Positions 23,654-36,310 of a DNA stretch of 64,000 bases are shown here, in pieces. The translations under genes were made by a program, and so were the position numbers. Source of the stretch: Siphonodentalium dalli. Taxonomy: Eukaryota > Mollusca > Scaphopoda > Gadilida > Siphonodentaliidae. The first letter of the stretch is position 1; each line of letters opens with the position of its first letter. The notes beneath the pieces were generated by a model that searched no databases, had not been told where the DNA came from, and saw nothing but the letters and a program-made list of their open reading frames with translations. The stretch is from NCBI GenBank assembly GCA_032622095.1, contig CP136068.1:127045989-127109988 (forward strand), read 5' to 3'.

Positions 23654-23822
23654 TCACTTCCGTTTCAATATTTGGTCAGCATCAGTTCTTTCCAGGATTA
23701 GGCCAGCATAAGTTCTTTCTATTACTAGGCCAGCATCAGTTCTGTCCAGGACTCGGCCATCATCAGTTCGCACAACACCGGTATCCCGGCAACTAGTTAA
23801 TACGTCTAACTCCCGTTAGTTA
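23654..23822 (-). pseudogene. Fragment of a TLR C-terminal tail (copy 4)
   Basis: This segment matches the 3' end of the TLR gene at 38197 on the same strand, from the region after the TIR domain to the stop. The open frame is preserved through about three and a half 9-residue units (for example GRVLDRTDA, GLVIERTYA, GLILERTDA) and ends at TGA (23654-23656), a few residues earlier than in the intact gene. Homology stops at about 23822, where the foldback element begins. The LRR and TIR parts are absent, so this is a relic. Similarity continues into the 3' flank (about 23630-23653). Confidence 0.8.
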
Positions 23823-26530
23823 ATGAGATATTGGTGGACCTTTGCACCCCCCCCCCCCCCCCACACAGGACTCAACTTCGACAAATGTTCTTCCCCAATG
23901 TCTCCTCTAATTGTTCTCAGTTAACAAGAAAAAAAGTAACCACGGAGACTCCAGGCAAGATAGCGTCCATCATGGCGGCCATTTTGCCTGATATGCACCA
24001 GGTCTCAAGAAATAGTTTCCCAAATCCAAAATGGCGGCTAAAATTTGAAAACATGTTATTGTTATTGTTACGCGAATTCTACCCATAACTAATTACAAAT
24101 AACGATTATTGTTACGAAGTATTAGTTTGAGTTGGGCAATTGATACCCACAGTCAAGATGCTAAGGTCGCAGACGACCACAATGTACCCACACTTCTTGC
24201 CCGTGATCCCAAGCGATCTTTGTGACGTCCAGCAGTCTCATCGAAGTTCCCAGCAGAGAAGAACAATACACGCGGGGTTAGTTTATGCATGGACATGGCA
24301 TTGCGTCACGATGATGGGCCACAATCTACACCGCCCCCACACCAGCTGTATGTTTCAAATATAGAACCTAAAGCATGTCAGTGTGGTTTTTTTTTTTGGG
24401 TGTGGAAAGATTGTATTTCAACAACCGTTTCGAAGCCGTTCTGAATCAACATGATCAGGTGTATTTGAATACCTTTGTCTGTGTACTATATGCTAGCCTT
24501 CCCCAGAACCGGTGTATAGTCTAAATGACGATGTCTTTGATAGTTTGGTGGTATGTCATTCAATGGACGAAGGTATGCGTTGTTGTTATCCTCGCGCGGA
24601 ATTAGTGTCAGTGCGTGCACGATTCAAGAGAATGGCTGGACATGTGGTGCATTGATTCCACTGTTTGTTTCAAGAACACGGTATAGTCTCGAAAAAGTTG
24701 GAATTCGGAGGTCGAAAGTGACACTGGACGAAAAGTGAGGTTTACTGATATGACGATTTCACGTGTTTTCCATGTATCGAATACACGTGACATTTATGCT
24801 TTTATTCTCAAATACGGAATATGTTTAAACTTGGAGTTTGACTGCACGTATATGCACGTAAACGTCGACGTGACTAATGATATCCCAGGAGGCAAAAGCA
24901 ATTTGTAATAACTGATAGCATGTTGCCCGCTATAACTGACCACAGCCCGTGTTACATGCCTCGTGTCTGTGACTATCGGCGACGTTTAGATTAATTGAAA
25001 ATACTTAATATTCCCGCTGCTTTGCCACCATGCACGCGTGTATGAAGAAACGACTTCAATGTACAATCAAAGGCGCCAAACAGATCTTGAGAGCGGTCAG
25101 TATAAGATATCAGAGTATCAAAGACGCCACGCAAATCTGGAGTAGACCTGCTTGCTGTGTGAGACTAATTCGAATTCTAGAAATGTAGAAATTTATGCAA
25201 TTTGTATATATGTGTATAATTCATATTTTCTATTTCCAGACAATATCCCCCCAATGTAGCTTTCCTTTTTTTTTTATTTTATTTTTATTTTATTTATTCT
25301 TTTTTTTATGATTTTATCGTACAAACTTCACATATTTCCCGTTACCATGAATGAAGTTTGCCAAGAATAAGGAAAATAATTCCCCGTTTTTTAGGGGCAA
25401 AATAGTGAGCTGGACATCGACATATCTATTTTTATTGTGATCAGTGGGACCCTTCCCCGTCTAAGAAGTGTAGCATAAGTTGTTGGGGCGAGCGATATAA
25501 TATATTAGTCCGATAAAGAGACAGAAGATGGTTAAGATAATTCCGAATGTGCCAACTTAGATTAAGCTCAGGTAGTTGTTCTGAATCTTGCAAGTCATAA
25601 TATGACTATTCGGCGCACCTATACGGTTACGGACATTTTCGGCGCTTATTGAATATAAATCAAAATGCCATATCGTGATTATTCATTGTGGGGTTTCGTC
25701 CCACCAATATGCTACTAGCTGCGTTATGCATATTAAGACGTTTTAAATAGGAACATGTATATAAAAGATTTATACACCGTTTCGTCTATACATATTGAAA
25801 TTCTGACAACAGTGAAAATTATAATGTGAAAATTTCGACGACTTTTCAATTTCTGCATGGCCACTAGTTTGGCCGCCATCTTGGCGTGAGTTTTAAGTAC
25901 CCAAATCAAATGAATACTTCGTATCAATGTTCCCTACCCACATGTAAATATGGGTAGAAATCATGTAACAATAACGCCCAATGTAAGAAAGTAAAGGAAT
26001 ATCAATATGTTTTAAAATTTCCGTAGACATTTTAGCAACCCTCTTGTAATTGGGAAGCTGTTTTTTGGAGGGGATATAAGGTAACAACTTCGCCTTAGTA
26101 TTCCCAACTGAACTGTAAGCATGGGTGGATTTGTAATGTCAATAACGCCCACTGATGAGAATATGAGGGATTTTCGGTGATTTTTTTTCAAATTGTTTGC
26201 GCCATTTTGGGGCGCCAGCTTTGAGGGAACTTTTTGTTGGATGCGATTTAAGGAAGGTATACTTCGCCTTAGTACTACCAACTCGTACTAACAAGCACGG
26301 ATGGAGTTGTTGTCATAATAACGATCACTGGTGTGAACATCATCGATTTTTCGGTGATTTTTCAATTTCTGGTCTCCAATTTGGCCGCCATCTTGGATTT
26401 AGGTGAATATTCCTCAACTCAAGTATAAGTATATTATCAAACACACATATATGCATGCATGGGTGGGTTTATAATAACAATAACACCCACTAATTCGATA
26501 CAGGCATTATGCCCGTATAGATAATATTCC
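23822..26530. mobile_element. Large foldback transposon, copy 1 (shortened)
   Basis: It begins GAGATATTGG..GACCT.TGCAC followed by a C run, as does the copy at 55507. The left arm is short (to about 24060). The centre (24140-24440) matches 57450-57720. The right arm (25540-26500) matches the right arm of the other copy, including CTATTCGGCGCACCTATA and GGCCGCCATCTTGGATTT. It carries several AAGATGGCGGC-like motifs. No transposase was seen. Confidence 0.8.
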
Positions 26531-26569
26531 ACCAGTACTGGGAACTTTTGAAGCTTTGACAAGGAAGTT

Positions 26570-26720
26570 GAAGGAACCTTATAAAGTAGAAAAAATAACT
26601 CGGGGATTATATTTCTTAGTTATTACCCGTTCCTTAGTATTGTATTTCACTGTAGGGTGAAGGTTGCAACTCGAAATTGCACGATTTAAGTTGACTTTGT
26701 GTGCGATTTTACTGCATTGT
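26570..26720. repeat. Dispersed repeat family R2, copy 3
   Basis: It shares ATATTTCTTAGTTATTA, the GTTCCTTAGTA block and GGGTGAAGGTTGCAACTCG with 14310-14470 and, more weakly, 4880-5060. Confidence 0.45.
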
Positions 26721-26839
26721 TTACAATTAAGGAATTTCTCCTGGGTAATTAACACAATGTTTATTGCGATATCGGTTACTGGTGGAATATGATCTCTACG
26801 GGCGCAGCTAAAGTAGAGATCCATGGCGTGATCTAAGTT

Positions 26840-27235
26840 AAATATGCATAATCCGATTAAGCGCCCCTCAATTACTATTTATTTGGGTTCGGGGGTAAAA
26901 TATTTGATTCGAGTCGAGGAACACACCTCAAAGCTCAGAGTTATTAGATATCGATTTTTTAAATCTATTATTTTTCACCATCGAGAATTAATAGTGGCCC
27001 AGTAAACAATCGACGAGCCAACGGCATCGGACCGAATTGCGGATGAAGATGGATAACTCTAAAATGAAGATGATTTCTATTGATAATAAGGCCAAATTTC
27101 GTCGAACAACATGTTGATAAATAACACGTTTCGGGTAACTTTATACTATAATTGACAGTGGTTAGCATTATTTTTGGGCAATTAATCGATTCTGATAACT
27201 GAAGCGGCATTTCTGAAAATGTTGTTGTTGTTGGA
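26840..27235 (-). repeat. Dispersed repeat family R5, copy 2
   Basis: Inverted copy of 8265-8670. The short frame on this strand begins MPLQLSESINCPKIML and stays alignable with the other copy for about 40 residues. Confidence 0.6.
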
Positions 27236-27239
27236 ATCT

Positions 27240-27895
27240 GATTATGGTGAATGTATTGTCATGGATGTGTGTATATGCATACATGTGTTGGCTGTGTTAT
27301 CATGGGTGGGGTGTATGGATAAATAGGGAGTGGTTGTATGCTTATGGGTAAATTATGGGTGTACATGGAATGACTGTATGGTCATGATTGTTGAAGTGTA
27401 TATGCATACCTATAGCTGGTTGGTCATTGGTGGGCGTGTGGGTATATAAGAAGTGCCCTTGTTGTCATGGATGTACATGGTATGTATATGCATCTATGTT
27501 GAGGTTGTATTGTCATTGGTGTGTATATGTATACAGGGAGTAGCCGGATGGGGTGTATGAGTATGCATGTACAGTGAGTGGCTGAATTGTCATGGGGAAG
27601 GTGTATATGCGGGGTGTATATGTATATATTGAGTAGCTATATGGTAATGGTGTGGTCAATATGTATTGTATGCATGGAGTGACCGTCTGGTAAATGGTGA
27701 GGTGGTGTGCGTGGTATTGGTATATCTATAAGGGATCTATGGCCATTGGTGACATGATGGTGTGACTGCATCGTTATTCATGGCTGTATATTCATGTGTG
27801 GGGTACACCCAAAGTGTGGCTGTAAGGTTATGAGTCAGGTGTATACATATGTGTATACAGCAAGTGGCTACATGGACATTCGTGTGGTGTTAATT
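27240..27895. repeat. Degenerate tandem repeat, units about 50-70 bp
   Basis: Motifs like GTGTATATGCATAC, GAGTGGCTGTATGG and TCATGGGTGGG recur throughout with irregular spacing. It is old satellite-like DNA, and a TA-hairpin MITE sits at its right edge. The sequence resumes briefly after the MITE (TGGAGTGACTGTACAG). Confidence 0.6.
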
Positions 27896-27901
27896 CATAT
27901 A

Positions 27902-28363
27902 TGTGACCCGCCATATCAAATCCAGTCGTAAGTCGGGATTTTTTTTACCCTGTGCCAATGCATTCTCGTATATATGCGAGTCGACCATAGGTCGCCTCGC
28001 ATATATAAGAGAATGCATTGGCCTAACAATTTTTTACAATTTTAATAATTTGTTCTTGTATTCTTTAACAATTTTATAATTTCACCCATACAGAGCCCCA
28101 GACAAACATGAGCAGACGACACTCTTCTATATGCTTCTATATATGTGTGGGGCTCCCTGCAGGGTAATGGATGTTTTTTTTATTTTATGTCCTAAAAATT
28201 GAAAGAAACATTTATTTAAAAAACATGATAAAAAATTGTTAGGCCAATGCATTATCTTATATATGCGAGGCGACCTATGGTCGTCTCGCATTTATAAGAG
28301 AATGCATCGGCACAGGGTAAAAAAAATCCCGACTTACGACTGGATTTGATATGGCGGGTAACA
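27902..28363 (+). mobile_element. TA-hairpin MITE, copy 6
   Basis: A 462-bp full-length member with TGTGACCCGCC...GGCGGGTAACA ends, TA on both flanks and two terminal hairpins. It is inserted at the edge of degenerate tandem repeats. Confidence 0.9.
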
Positions 28364-28721
28364 TATGGAGTGACTGTACAGACGTACCTTTGGTGGCTAT
28401 AGCTAGAGACGTACAACATTTAGGATTTTCGTCGGCTTTTCAAAGAGACTGAGCTAGATACACAATGGTATTCGATTCCCCAATTAAAATCATCAAACGT
28501 TTCACGCGCCAAACTACGCGTAAACAAACCGCAAGAATTCCCGGAACTTATAAAATGTAAGATTATGTTTCAAACCAACTGGCCCACGTAGCTAATATAA
28601 TTGTCCAATCGTATTAGCGGACGGAATCCGGAAACTGACACCACTTCCTGGTCCCAATCATGCGTAAACGGACCTCCCGAAATGACATACACCACTGTTA
28701 TAGGTACAGATGTGCGAAAAA

Positions 28722-29284
28722 TCACATGTCACCTGGTGCGAAAACACCACCACGAGTATCCACCTTAATATAATATGTGACCCGCCATATCAAATCCAAT
28801 CGTAAGTCGGAATATGTTTTACCCTGTGCCAATGCATTATCTTATATATGCGAGTCGACCATATAGGTCGCCTCGCATATATAAGAGAATACATTGGCCT
28901 ATTAATTTTTTATAATTTTAATAATTTTTTCTTGTATTCTTTAACAATTTTATAATTTCACCCATACAGAGCCCCAGACAAACATGAGCAGACGACACTC
29001 TTCTATATGCTTCTATATATGTGTGGGGCTCCCTGCAGGGTAATGGATGTTTTTTATTTTATGTCCTAAAAATTGCCAGAAACATTTATTTAAAAAAAAT
29101 GATAAAAAATTGTTAGGCCAATGCATTCTCTTATATATACGAGGCGACCTATGGTCGACTCGCATATATAAGAGAATGCATTGGCACAGGGTAAAAAAAT
29201 CCCGACTTACATCTAATTTGATATGGTATTGAGGTATTAAGGCGGATACTCGTGGTGGGGTTTTCGCACCAGGGGACATGTGAG
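28722..29284. repeat. Palindrome interrupted by a MITE
   Basis: The left arm (about 28722-28775) contains CACCTGGTGCGAAAACACCA and CACGAGTATCCACCTTAATA. The right arm (about 29230-29284) carries the inverted forms (GGCGGATACTCGTGGTGG, TTTTCGCACCAGG). MITE copy 7 occupies the former loop, so the palindrome is the older element. Confidence 0.8.
28776..29230 (+). mobile_element. TA-hairpin MITE, copy 7
   Basis: The left end TGTGACCCGCC is preceded by TA. The right outer repeat is eroded (GATATGGTATTGAGG). Both inner hairpins and the centre are present. It is nested inside an older palindrome. Confidence 0.85.
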
Positions 29285-29458
29285 AATAATTGTAACCCAG
29301 GTCATTCAGCCCAGTCATGCGTAGTTTCTAGTGCCTTATATATACGCCCTGCAAGCAGTAAACAGCCTCCAACCTAACTATGCATTCATATATATTTATC
29401 CGCATATTGTTGAACCCGTTCGTTGCGGGAGCTGCGCTTATGCAGCATTAAACATCTT

Positions 29459-29615
29459 GTGCCAGTTCATTATCTTATATATGCTAATCTCCCATAGGGA
29501 ATCTCACATAAATAAGAGAATGCTCTGGCTTACAAGGTCAAGGTAAATATTGGTAGGCAATGTATCCTCTTATATATATGTATACGAGTATAGAAGAGAA
29601 TGCATTGGCACAGTG
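29459..29615. mobile_element. Diverged short hairpin MITE
   Basis: It keeps TGTGCCAGTTCATTATCTTATA at the left and GAATGCATTGGCACAGTG at the right with degraded inner arms. It is the most diverged member seen. Confidence 0.65.
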
Positions 29616-29902
29616 TTTTCGAAATATTTCAGGAATCTCCAGTCATGGAAGGGTTAACGAGGGTACACTTAGTCAGATATATTTACCCACTTCATTCTTT
29701 GTCTGTCCCAAATATTCATTTCATTGATCTATTCGCTTGGTCGCTTTGTTTATCTGTCAGCTATTGTTTATTGATTGCTCCCCCCCCCCCACACACACAT
29801 ATAGATAGCAAAAGAGCAATGAGTTGAACAAAGTCACGAAGAATAGTTGGTGGTGCTTGCCAGAATAACCTGATGGATCTATATATATAGCTAGTCAGAG
29901 GC

Positions 29903-30701
29903 ATAGGGGCCTGTAACGCGCTCCGCTACCCGCCCCTTTACACTACCCATATACGCAAAAACTATATACGCGCCTGCTTCACGTTAATGGTATCACACAA
30001 GGACAAGGGGAACTTTGGACATCCCCCGTTTACCATCGGTCGGAAATCAGGGAAATTTAGCCTATTTTTCCGAGCATTGGTATCCATGTCGCCACGGACT
30101 TGTCGGCGAAGGATTCCTCTTCCAATCAATAACACAAGCCTCGTCCATTTCCATTTCTATCCATAGAATTTATTAAAATTTTGACCACCGAATATTGTCT
30201 CCAGAGAGCGTAAAATCCCAAATTGAACCGGCTCAAAGAAACATGTCCGATATATTCTTCGAAATCACCACCATCCAGCTTATTATAGTTAAAAATCGAT
30301 AAACATTCAACTAACAAATCTAGCTCTCCGTGATGTTTTGTCGGCTAATAATTTATTTACTTATAAAAATCAACACATCGTCGTTATCTATTTTTATAAC
30401 GAAGAAATCACAGGGTAATTCTGAAATATTTCTATTTTTGTCTCTCCTGTTCGTGACCTCATCTACATATGACCCTACCTGGAATATGAAGATGAGTGCG
30501 CTGATTGGCTAGAATAAGCATGGGCGTCGGTATTGTTTAATATTTATTCCATGATTTCCGAGCAATGGTAAAACGGGAAATTTCCAAAGTCCCCATTGTC
30601 CTTTGTATGATACCATTAACGTAAAGCAGGCGCGCATATAGTTTTGGCGTATAGGGGTGATGTAAATGGGGCGGGCAGCGGAGCGCGTTACAGGCCCCTG
30701 T
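29903..30701. mobile_element. 799-bp element with terminal inverted repeats of about 150 bp and 9-bp target duplication
   Basis: The ends read ATAGGGGCCTGTAACGCGCT and the inverted ACAGGGGCCTGTAACGCGCT. Similarity between arms runs for about 150 bp, including GCGCCTGCTT.ACGTTAATGG. GTCAGAGGC occurs immediately on both sides (29894-29902 and 30702-30710). The related sequence at 48791-48798 has a single TCAGAGGC and no element, so it is an empty site. Long arms plus a 9-bp duplication suggest a Mutator-like MITE, which is inference. Confidence 0.85.
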
Positions 30702-31509
30702 GTCAGAGGCGACAGAGCCGGGCGGCATAGATGACCATGCATGTTCCTCCCACACGTTTTTCACCAGTTACGGCCGGGTACCTCATAGTTGTGTCTAATA
30801 GTGTTATTTCGGCCAATTTGGCCGTTTACTTCATGGCTGTTTTTCATCTGACGTGTGTGTCGGGATAAATAATGTGGAGGATTTATGTAAATGTCAGCCC
30901 AAACTACATTTCCAAGTAACGATGGTTTTGTTGTTTATTTTGAGGAATAATACCGCGTCAGATGAATTCAGCCCAAATATGTTAACAGTTGTCGTGTCAA
31001 ACATTCGCAGTAGGTTAGCGTTATTTAGTATTTGTGGATGTCCTTTAACATGGGGAAAATAGACTACTGCGCTTGAACGAGCATGTGAATTTGTCGTTTT
31101 TAATGTATAGCAACTTGATAATCAATAACAGAGGCATTCTCTGTCAAATAAGGTCGCTCTATTTACGATACCAATTGGGGAACATTGTAAATTAAATTAC
31201 GCGTAAATCAGCGTAAACGTATACCTGATGCAAATAGAGAAGGTGTCGGAATCGGCGTACTCGCCCCAGGGCTAACTCGCCCCAATCGACGTGTGCCAAC
31301 TCGGAATAAAAGGCCAGCTCGGAATAAAAGATGTATACGGGGTGCTATATGGCGTTTGGTCCGTTGTTTCTCAATGAATATTATTGAAATTTGGTGTATA
31401 TGTCCGGGCTGGGAAATGGAATACAACAACGTTTAAATTGTATTTAAATTTACAAATTTGTTGATTTTATTCATTTTTTTTCCGTTCTGAAACACACTAT
31501 AAAGTGTAT

Positions 31510-31812
31510 ATAATAACGAACACGAGACATACATAATTTATAAACTGTTAACAAAAGATATCAAATTCAATACATGACAAAGATGACTCAGTGGAGTTTA
31601 TAAACTGAACATAAAACATTGAGGTAAGAATCTTTTTAAGGAATGCAAATTTATTTAATGATAATAAACACATAAATTAAAATAACAAACATGAGACATA
31701 CATGATTTATAAACTGTTAACAAAATATATCAAACTCAATACATGACAAAGATGACTCAGTGAAGTTTATAAAGTGAACATAAAAATATTAAGGTAAGAA
31801 TCTTTTTAAGCA
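31510..31812. repeat. Tandem duplication, two units of about 168 bp
   Basis: ATTTATAAACTGTTAACAAA, AATACATGACAAAGATGACT and GGTAAGAATCTTTTTAAG occur twice in the same order. Unit B lacks the whole interval. Confidence 0.85.
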
Positions 31813-33099
31813 TTACTAAACCGTTTAGCACAGTCCACTTCACTCATCCGATCATCACCAAACTTCATATTTATCTTGATATTGATATATCAGATGAGAG
31901 CTATCAAAACATAGTCGTACAAAACGACGTACTTTATCACACAGGGTTATAGATGCGTAAACTTAAACCAAAATTTGGGTACAAACATAATCATGTTTGA
32001 TCACGAGATCTTTCACTCGTATATATCACTACATCATACCGCATAACATTTCAGATAAGTAAGCTATACACTGATATTGCGAAGTACTTAGACGAAAATA
32101 AAACATAATTATAAAGTACAAGTATTGTGGCAGTATTGCTATTTAGTTAGCTAATGGGGATAATTTGAAGAGCAGAATCATAGGAACTATATCTTTGGCC
32201 GGGGGATGCGCGCAGTTATACTGCGCTAAACATTCTTTCCAATAATTTCTTTGCCGAAGACAGTCGCTTGTGTTGACAACCCTCCCTCCCCCCCTGTTTT
32301 TTTGTTTTGGGACATACGCATTCGATAGATGTCTCCCCATTTGGCCTACATCTGTATAGGCGGTTATTGTGCCTCAAAAATTGTCACCCACATGTTTGTA
32401 TTGGTTACTACTACATTTATTGTATCGGCTTCCTGTAAATAATTACGATTTTCTAAACAGGTAGCTATAAAACGCATTCCAGTTGTTGTCTTTCACTCTA
32501 ACCCTGTGGGATAAATATTTTTTTAATTTTATAGGAAAAAATGGTCGCCAGCGGCCATATTGCATTTACGTTATATGTTATCGCGTCATGTGGATATCTA
32601 GTATTACTTAGAAATTTCACATTTCCATATTCATAATTGCTCCATTGACTGTAACATATGGAATTATTCCCCTCTTCGGATAGAGTGTCACTGAAACTTT
32701 ATTTTGTCAGACTCTGTATAGTCACTGATTATATATGGCAATAATCTGTAATAAGATGTAGCACTATTTTATTTTATATTTATATGCAGTGCTGTGATCG
32801 ACCATACATCGCGCGAGGACCTGGTTGAATTAAGGGGGGTTTTATGGATAACTTCTGTCCTCAAGCTAGATTATACTTATGACATTTAATGGCATGTTAC
32901 TAACGTGGAGGGTTAGATATACTTGAGACACCACCACTCTTCAATTCACACCAAGTTCTCATCTGTCATATTCGGATATTAGAACCCATAGCCATGATAT
33001 ATGGTTTATTTTGTGTATACTAGTAATATTGTTATTTTCAGTACCTTTATATACCAGTACTGTGTATAACAATGTATATACATTAATCCATGTATACAT

Positions 33100-33770
33100 G
33101 TATATTGATTCAACAGATTCAGTGGTTTTGTCCATCAGTCTATCAAATTTGCGGGGAAAACATGGCCACAAGCAGTACACCCTGCTAAATTTCGAATTTG
33201 AATCAATTGGCGCACCCTGCAGCCAGCTTTTATTGGAGAACTTTTTCTCATGTGGATATTTTGGGTCACCGCTAGATGTGAGCCATATTTTGTTCTCAAA
33301 CTGTCCTTGTGAAGACATCACTGCCAGCGGTGATCTTGAATTTTACCATTTTTATGGCTAAATAATTTGGTTGATTCTAGAGACGACACCCCTTGTCCGA
33401 TCGTCACCAGATTCCACAATGATCTTCTGGATAACCAGGGTGAGAGTAATCTAATTTTCCCGAATTTCGTCAAAAAACATTACCACAGGCAGCAATTTGG
33501 TATCTTACTGTTTGATCCTCTTTTGCATGACTGAATTGTTTAGCAACTGTACAGTCATTTCCCTCATCTGATAGTCACCAAACTTCATATTTATCTTCGG
33601 GCTGACAACTAGATGGGAGCTATCGAATGCTTTGAATTTTTTTGGAAAACATTGTCGCCAGCAGTCATCTTCTATTTTGGTTTATATATACATGTATATC
33701 TCTTCATTCGGATAGCCAGTATTACGTAGGTACTTCAACTTTCCGCATTCCTGTCATCATTTGAAATATA
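33100..33770. repeat. Degenerate repeats of about 180-200 bp
   Basis: Units share CACCAAACTTCATATT/CACCAGATTCCACAATGATC, CTAGATGGGAGC and GAAAACATGGTCGCCAGCAG..ATCTT. Related sequence occurs at 31840-31930 and in the duplicate at 44800-45420. The open frames across it are repeat translations. Confidence 0.65.
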
Positions 33771-33924
33771 AAAATTTACCTGATACATGCACCCTTCAAA
33801 ATTTGTTTCGTCGTATCTATTTTAATGACCCGTGTGGTAATATTGATACAGATATATTTGTCAAACATTTCTTTGTACAATATACAGGTATTTAGTTTGT
33901 AACTAAATCTAGAAATATATAATA

Positions 33925-34410
33925 GTAGCTGGTGGACCCGACTTCGTCCGGGATGTTCCCCTCTGATTTTCGGAGAATTGCGCGATTTAACCTTGAATTG
34001 ACCATTTTAAAGGTGAACGTCATGTCGGGTCACGATTTTACCCGTCCAAAACACTCCCCGGTCAAAAGTCACGACAAAAGTAACCGTCGAAATCCGCCCG
34101 GCTTTACCCGATTTGACCTTGAATTGACAATTTTGAATGTCAAGATCAGGTCAGGGTCATGATTTGACCCACCCGAAACACTCCTGTGACAAAAGTAACA
34201 GTAGGTATTAAATTTCGTTGAAATACTTCCATTTTACCAGATTTGACCTTGAATTGATCTTTTTGAATGTCAAAGTCAGGTCGGGATCAAGATTTGACCC
34301 GTCCAAAATACTCCCTGGAAATAATTTCCCCTAGGTATCAAATTTCGTCAAATCTGTCCGGCAGTTTTCCCGGCCATAGCTAACAGACAAACAGACAGAC
34401 AAATGTCCAA
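33925..34410. repeat. Three diverged tandem blocks ending in a CAGACA tail
   Basis: TTTGACCTTGAATTGA.C.TTTTGAATGTCA and ATTTGACCCGTCCAAAACACTCC recur about every 100-130 bp. The end reads ATTTCGTCAAATCTGTCCGG, then AACAGACAAACAGACAGACA. This layout resembles 3' ends of RTE-type LINEs or related SINEs. Unit B lacks this block and has only the adjoining AGCTGATGTACTCGACTTCG. Confidence 0.55.
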
Positions 34411-34429
34411 AATATATATTAAACTAACT

Positions 34430-34800
34430 GATGTATTCGACTTCGTTCGGACTATTTAGGGATTTTTTTGTGATCGCCTCCATCTGGACAGTATCCAGTA
34501 AAAACAGCGTCTGGCCAAACTATTGTTCAATTGGTCCAGAAACATGCCTATATCAACACGCTCGAGAACATGGTCCCACGTGAAATTGGACCCGTCCATA
34601 TTGCTCCCGGATCGAAGTAGTCATACACACAAATTTTTAGTCGGATCGGTCAAGGTCCAGAAACATGCCTATGAGCGAGGTCAAGTTGACACGTTAAATA
34701 CCAAATCCGAGTCGGATCAGTCGAGCAGTGTTAGAGTCTATAACACATACAGAAATGCATTCATGCATACACACATACATACATACATACAGGTGTTCCA
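34430..34800 (+). repeat. SINE/RTE-like tail with (ACAT)n, unit A copy
   Basis: GTCGGATC.GTC.AG repeats are followed by AGTGTTAGAGTCTATAACAC and an ATGCATACAC/ACATACAT microsatellite. The unit B counterpart is 45686-46050. Pattern and tail suggest a retroposon 3' end. The class is uncertain. Confidence 0.5.
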
Positions 34801-36223
34801 AAATGTATAATCGATAGCTACAACAATTCTATGGTAGATAGTTCACGGCCGACCTGATGCATGCATCTTAGTTTTCTTGTAATATACTGTCAAATTGAAC
34901 CTATTTTTTTATCTCCCTGGGGATCCACTGGGGTACTCGCGCCATCTGCTTTTGGGTGTGTCTCACTAATCTTTTGGCAGTGACTCAAGTCTGGACCACA
35001 TACCACAGACCTTTCCGTTTAGTGTAAAGCCAATGCATATATACCTACACTGAACTACCGACGCGGTGCGTGTCCGACGATAATCCAAGTTTTAAGGATG
35101 GATTATCTATTCCTACATACGTTTTATATATTTTCTGGGGTATCAAATAATAAATATGAGTAAAAGACACTTGTCCAGAAACGCGTCAGTCAATTAGTAT
35201 TGATCTTATATCAATATTTTCTTATATAATGCGATAATCAGTTTTTCGTTATTATTTTTAGAACAAACCGTCAAGAAACGGCGATCTCAGACATGTTTCT
35301 CCCGGTTGCTACGCTCCGAACACTTCCGCTATCCGTAAAATGTCGCAAATTGATTGCATTTATTATACAAAAAATTCGAAATTAAATCAATATTAATTGA
35401 TAGAAGCGTTTTCATGCAGTGGTATTCGATCCATATTTATTAATGTATATATACACAGGAAACGTGTTGTATAAGAAGAGATCGACATCTTTAACAGTTG
35501 TAAATGCGTGGCTGGAAGAAATCAGTTTGAAAGAAACAATGATTAGGTGGTTCGGTTCTTGAAAATAAACAACCATTATTTAGACTAAAGTGCGTTGGTT
35601 ATTTCCTTACTTTAAACAAAATGCAGAACAAATTAAAATTAGTCATGTGAGAAAACGGACTGGTCCATGGAGCGGTCTAAATTTACACCCGGTCCCCTCA
35701 CCATGTAGCGACGAAACGCTCTCTGATAACATCCCTGGCATACTAGGTCATCCCTTTCTCAGAGTAAGGATGATCAATGTTTGACACAAAACCATAACAA
35801 GCATAAACACCCTATAGATCCTACTTCTGGGAAAATGGGGCTTCCGGACTATTGAGTTTGTAAAAAAAGTAAAAACAATTGTGTCACCATGCTCCAGAAA
35901 AACATTGTTTAAATATATTCAGCATTTTGTGATGGCGAGTTATTTGCAAATTCAAATAGAAGAATGGTGACAGATAAAATAAGCCGAAAAGTGCGCAGCC
36001 TTACATACATTTTGGCAGTTTTTTTAACTGTACTTCAATGCATATTTTCCTTATCTATGTAACAGGAAGCAGATTCCTGTCTGATCGTACGATTCCCGGC
36101 AGAGTTCGAATGACAACTAGCAGTAAAAAAGGCATACTTTATTAAAATAGCAAAGACATGCATCACAGGTCCATTTGGGAGTTAGCTGATATGCTTGGTA
36201 GAAAACAGCATAGGCAACCAAAT

Positions 36224-36310
36224 ACCATTAAATATGATTTACTTTAGTATTTGCTTGGCAGCCACATACCGGTAAATGTGATTTACTTTAGTATTTGGCT
36301 CCTGGAAGCC
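36224..36310. repeat. 50-bp tandem duplication
   Basis: GATTTACTTTAGTATTTG with adjoining TAAAT.TGATT occurs twice about 50 bp apart. The interval 35400-36440 otherwise shows no gene. Confidence 0.7.

Noticed and set aside
33011-33361. A 116-codon plus-strand frame with a hydrophobic N-terminus
   Set aside because: It lies in degenerate repeats of about 180-200 bp shared with 44800-45060, where the frame is not preserved.
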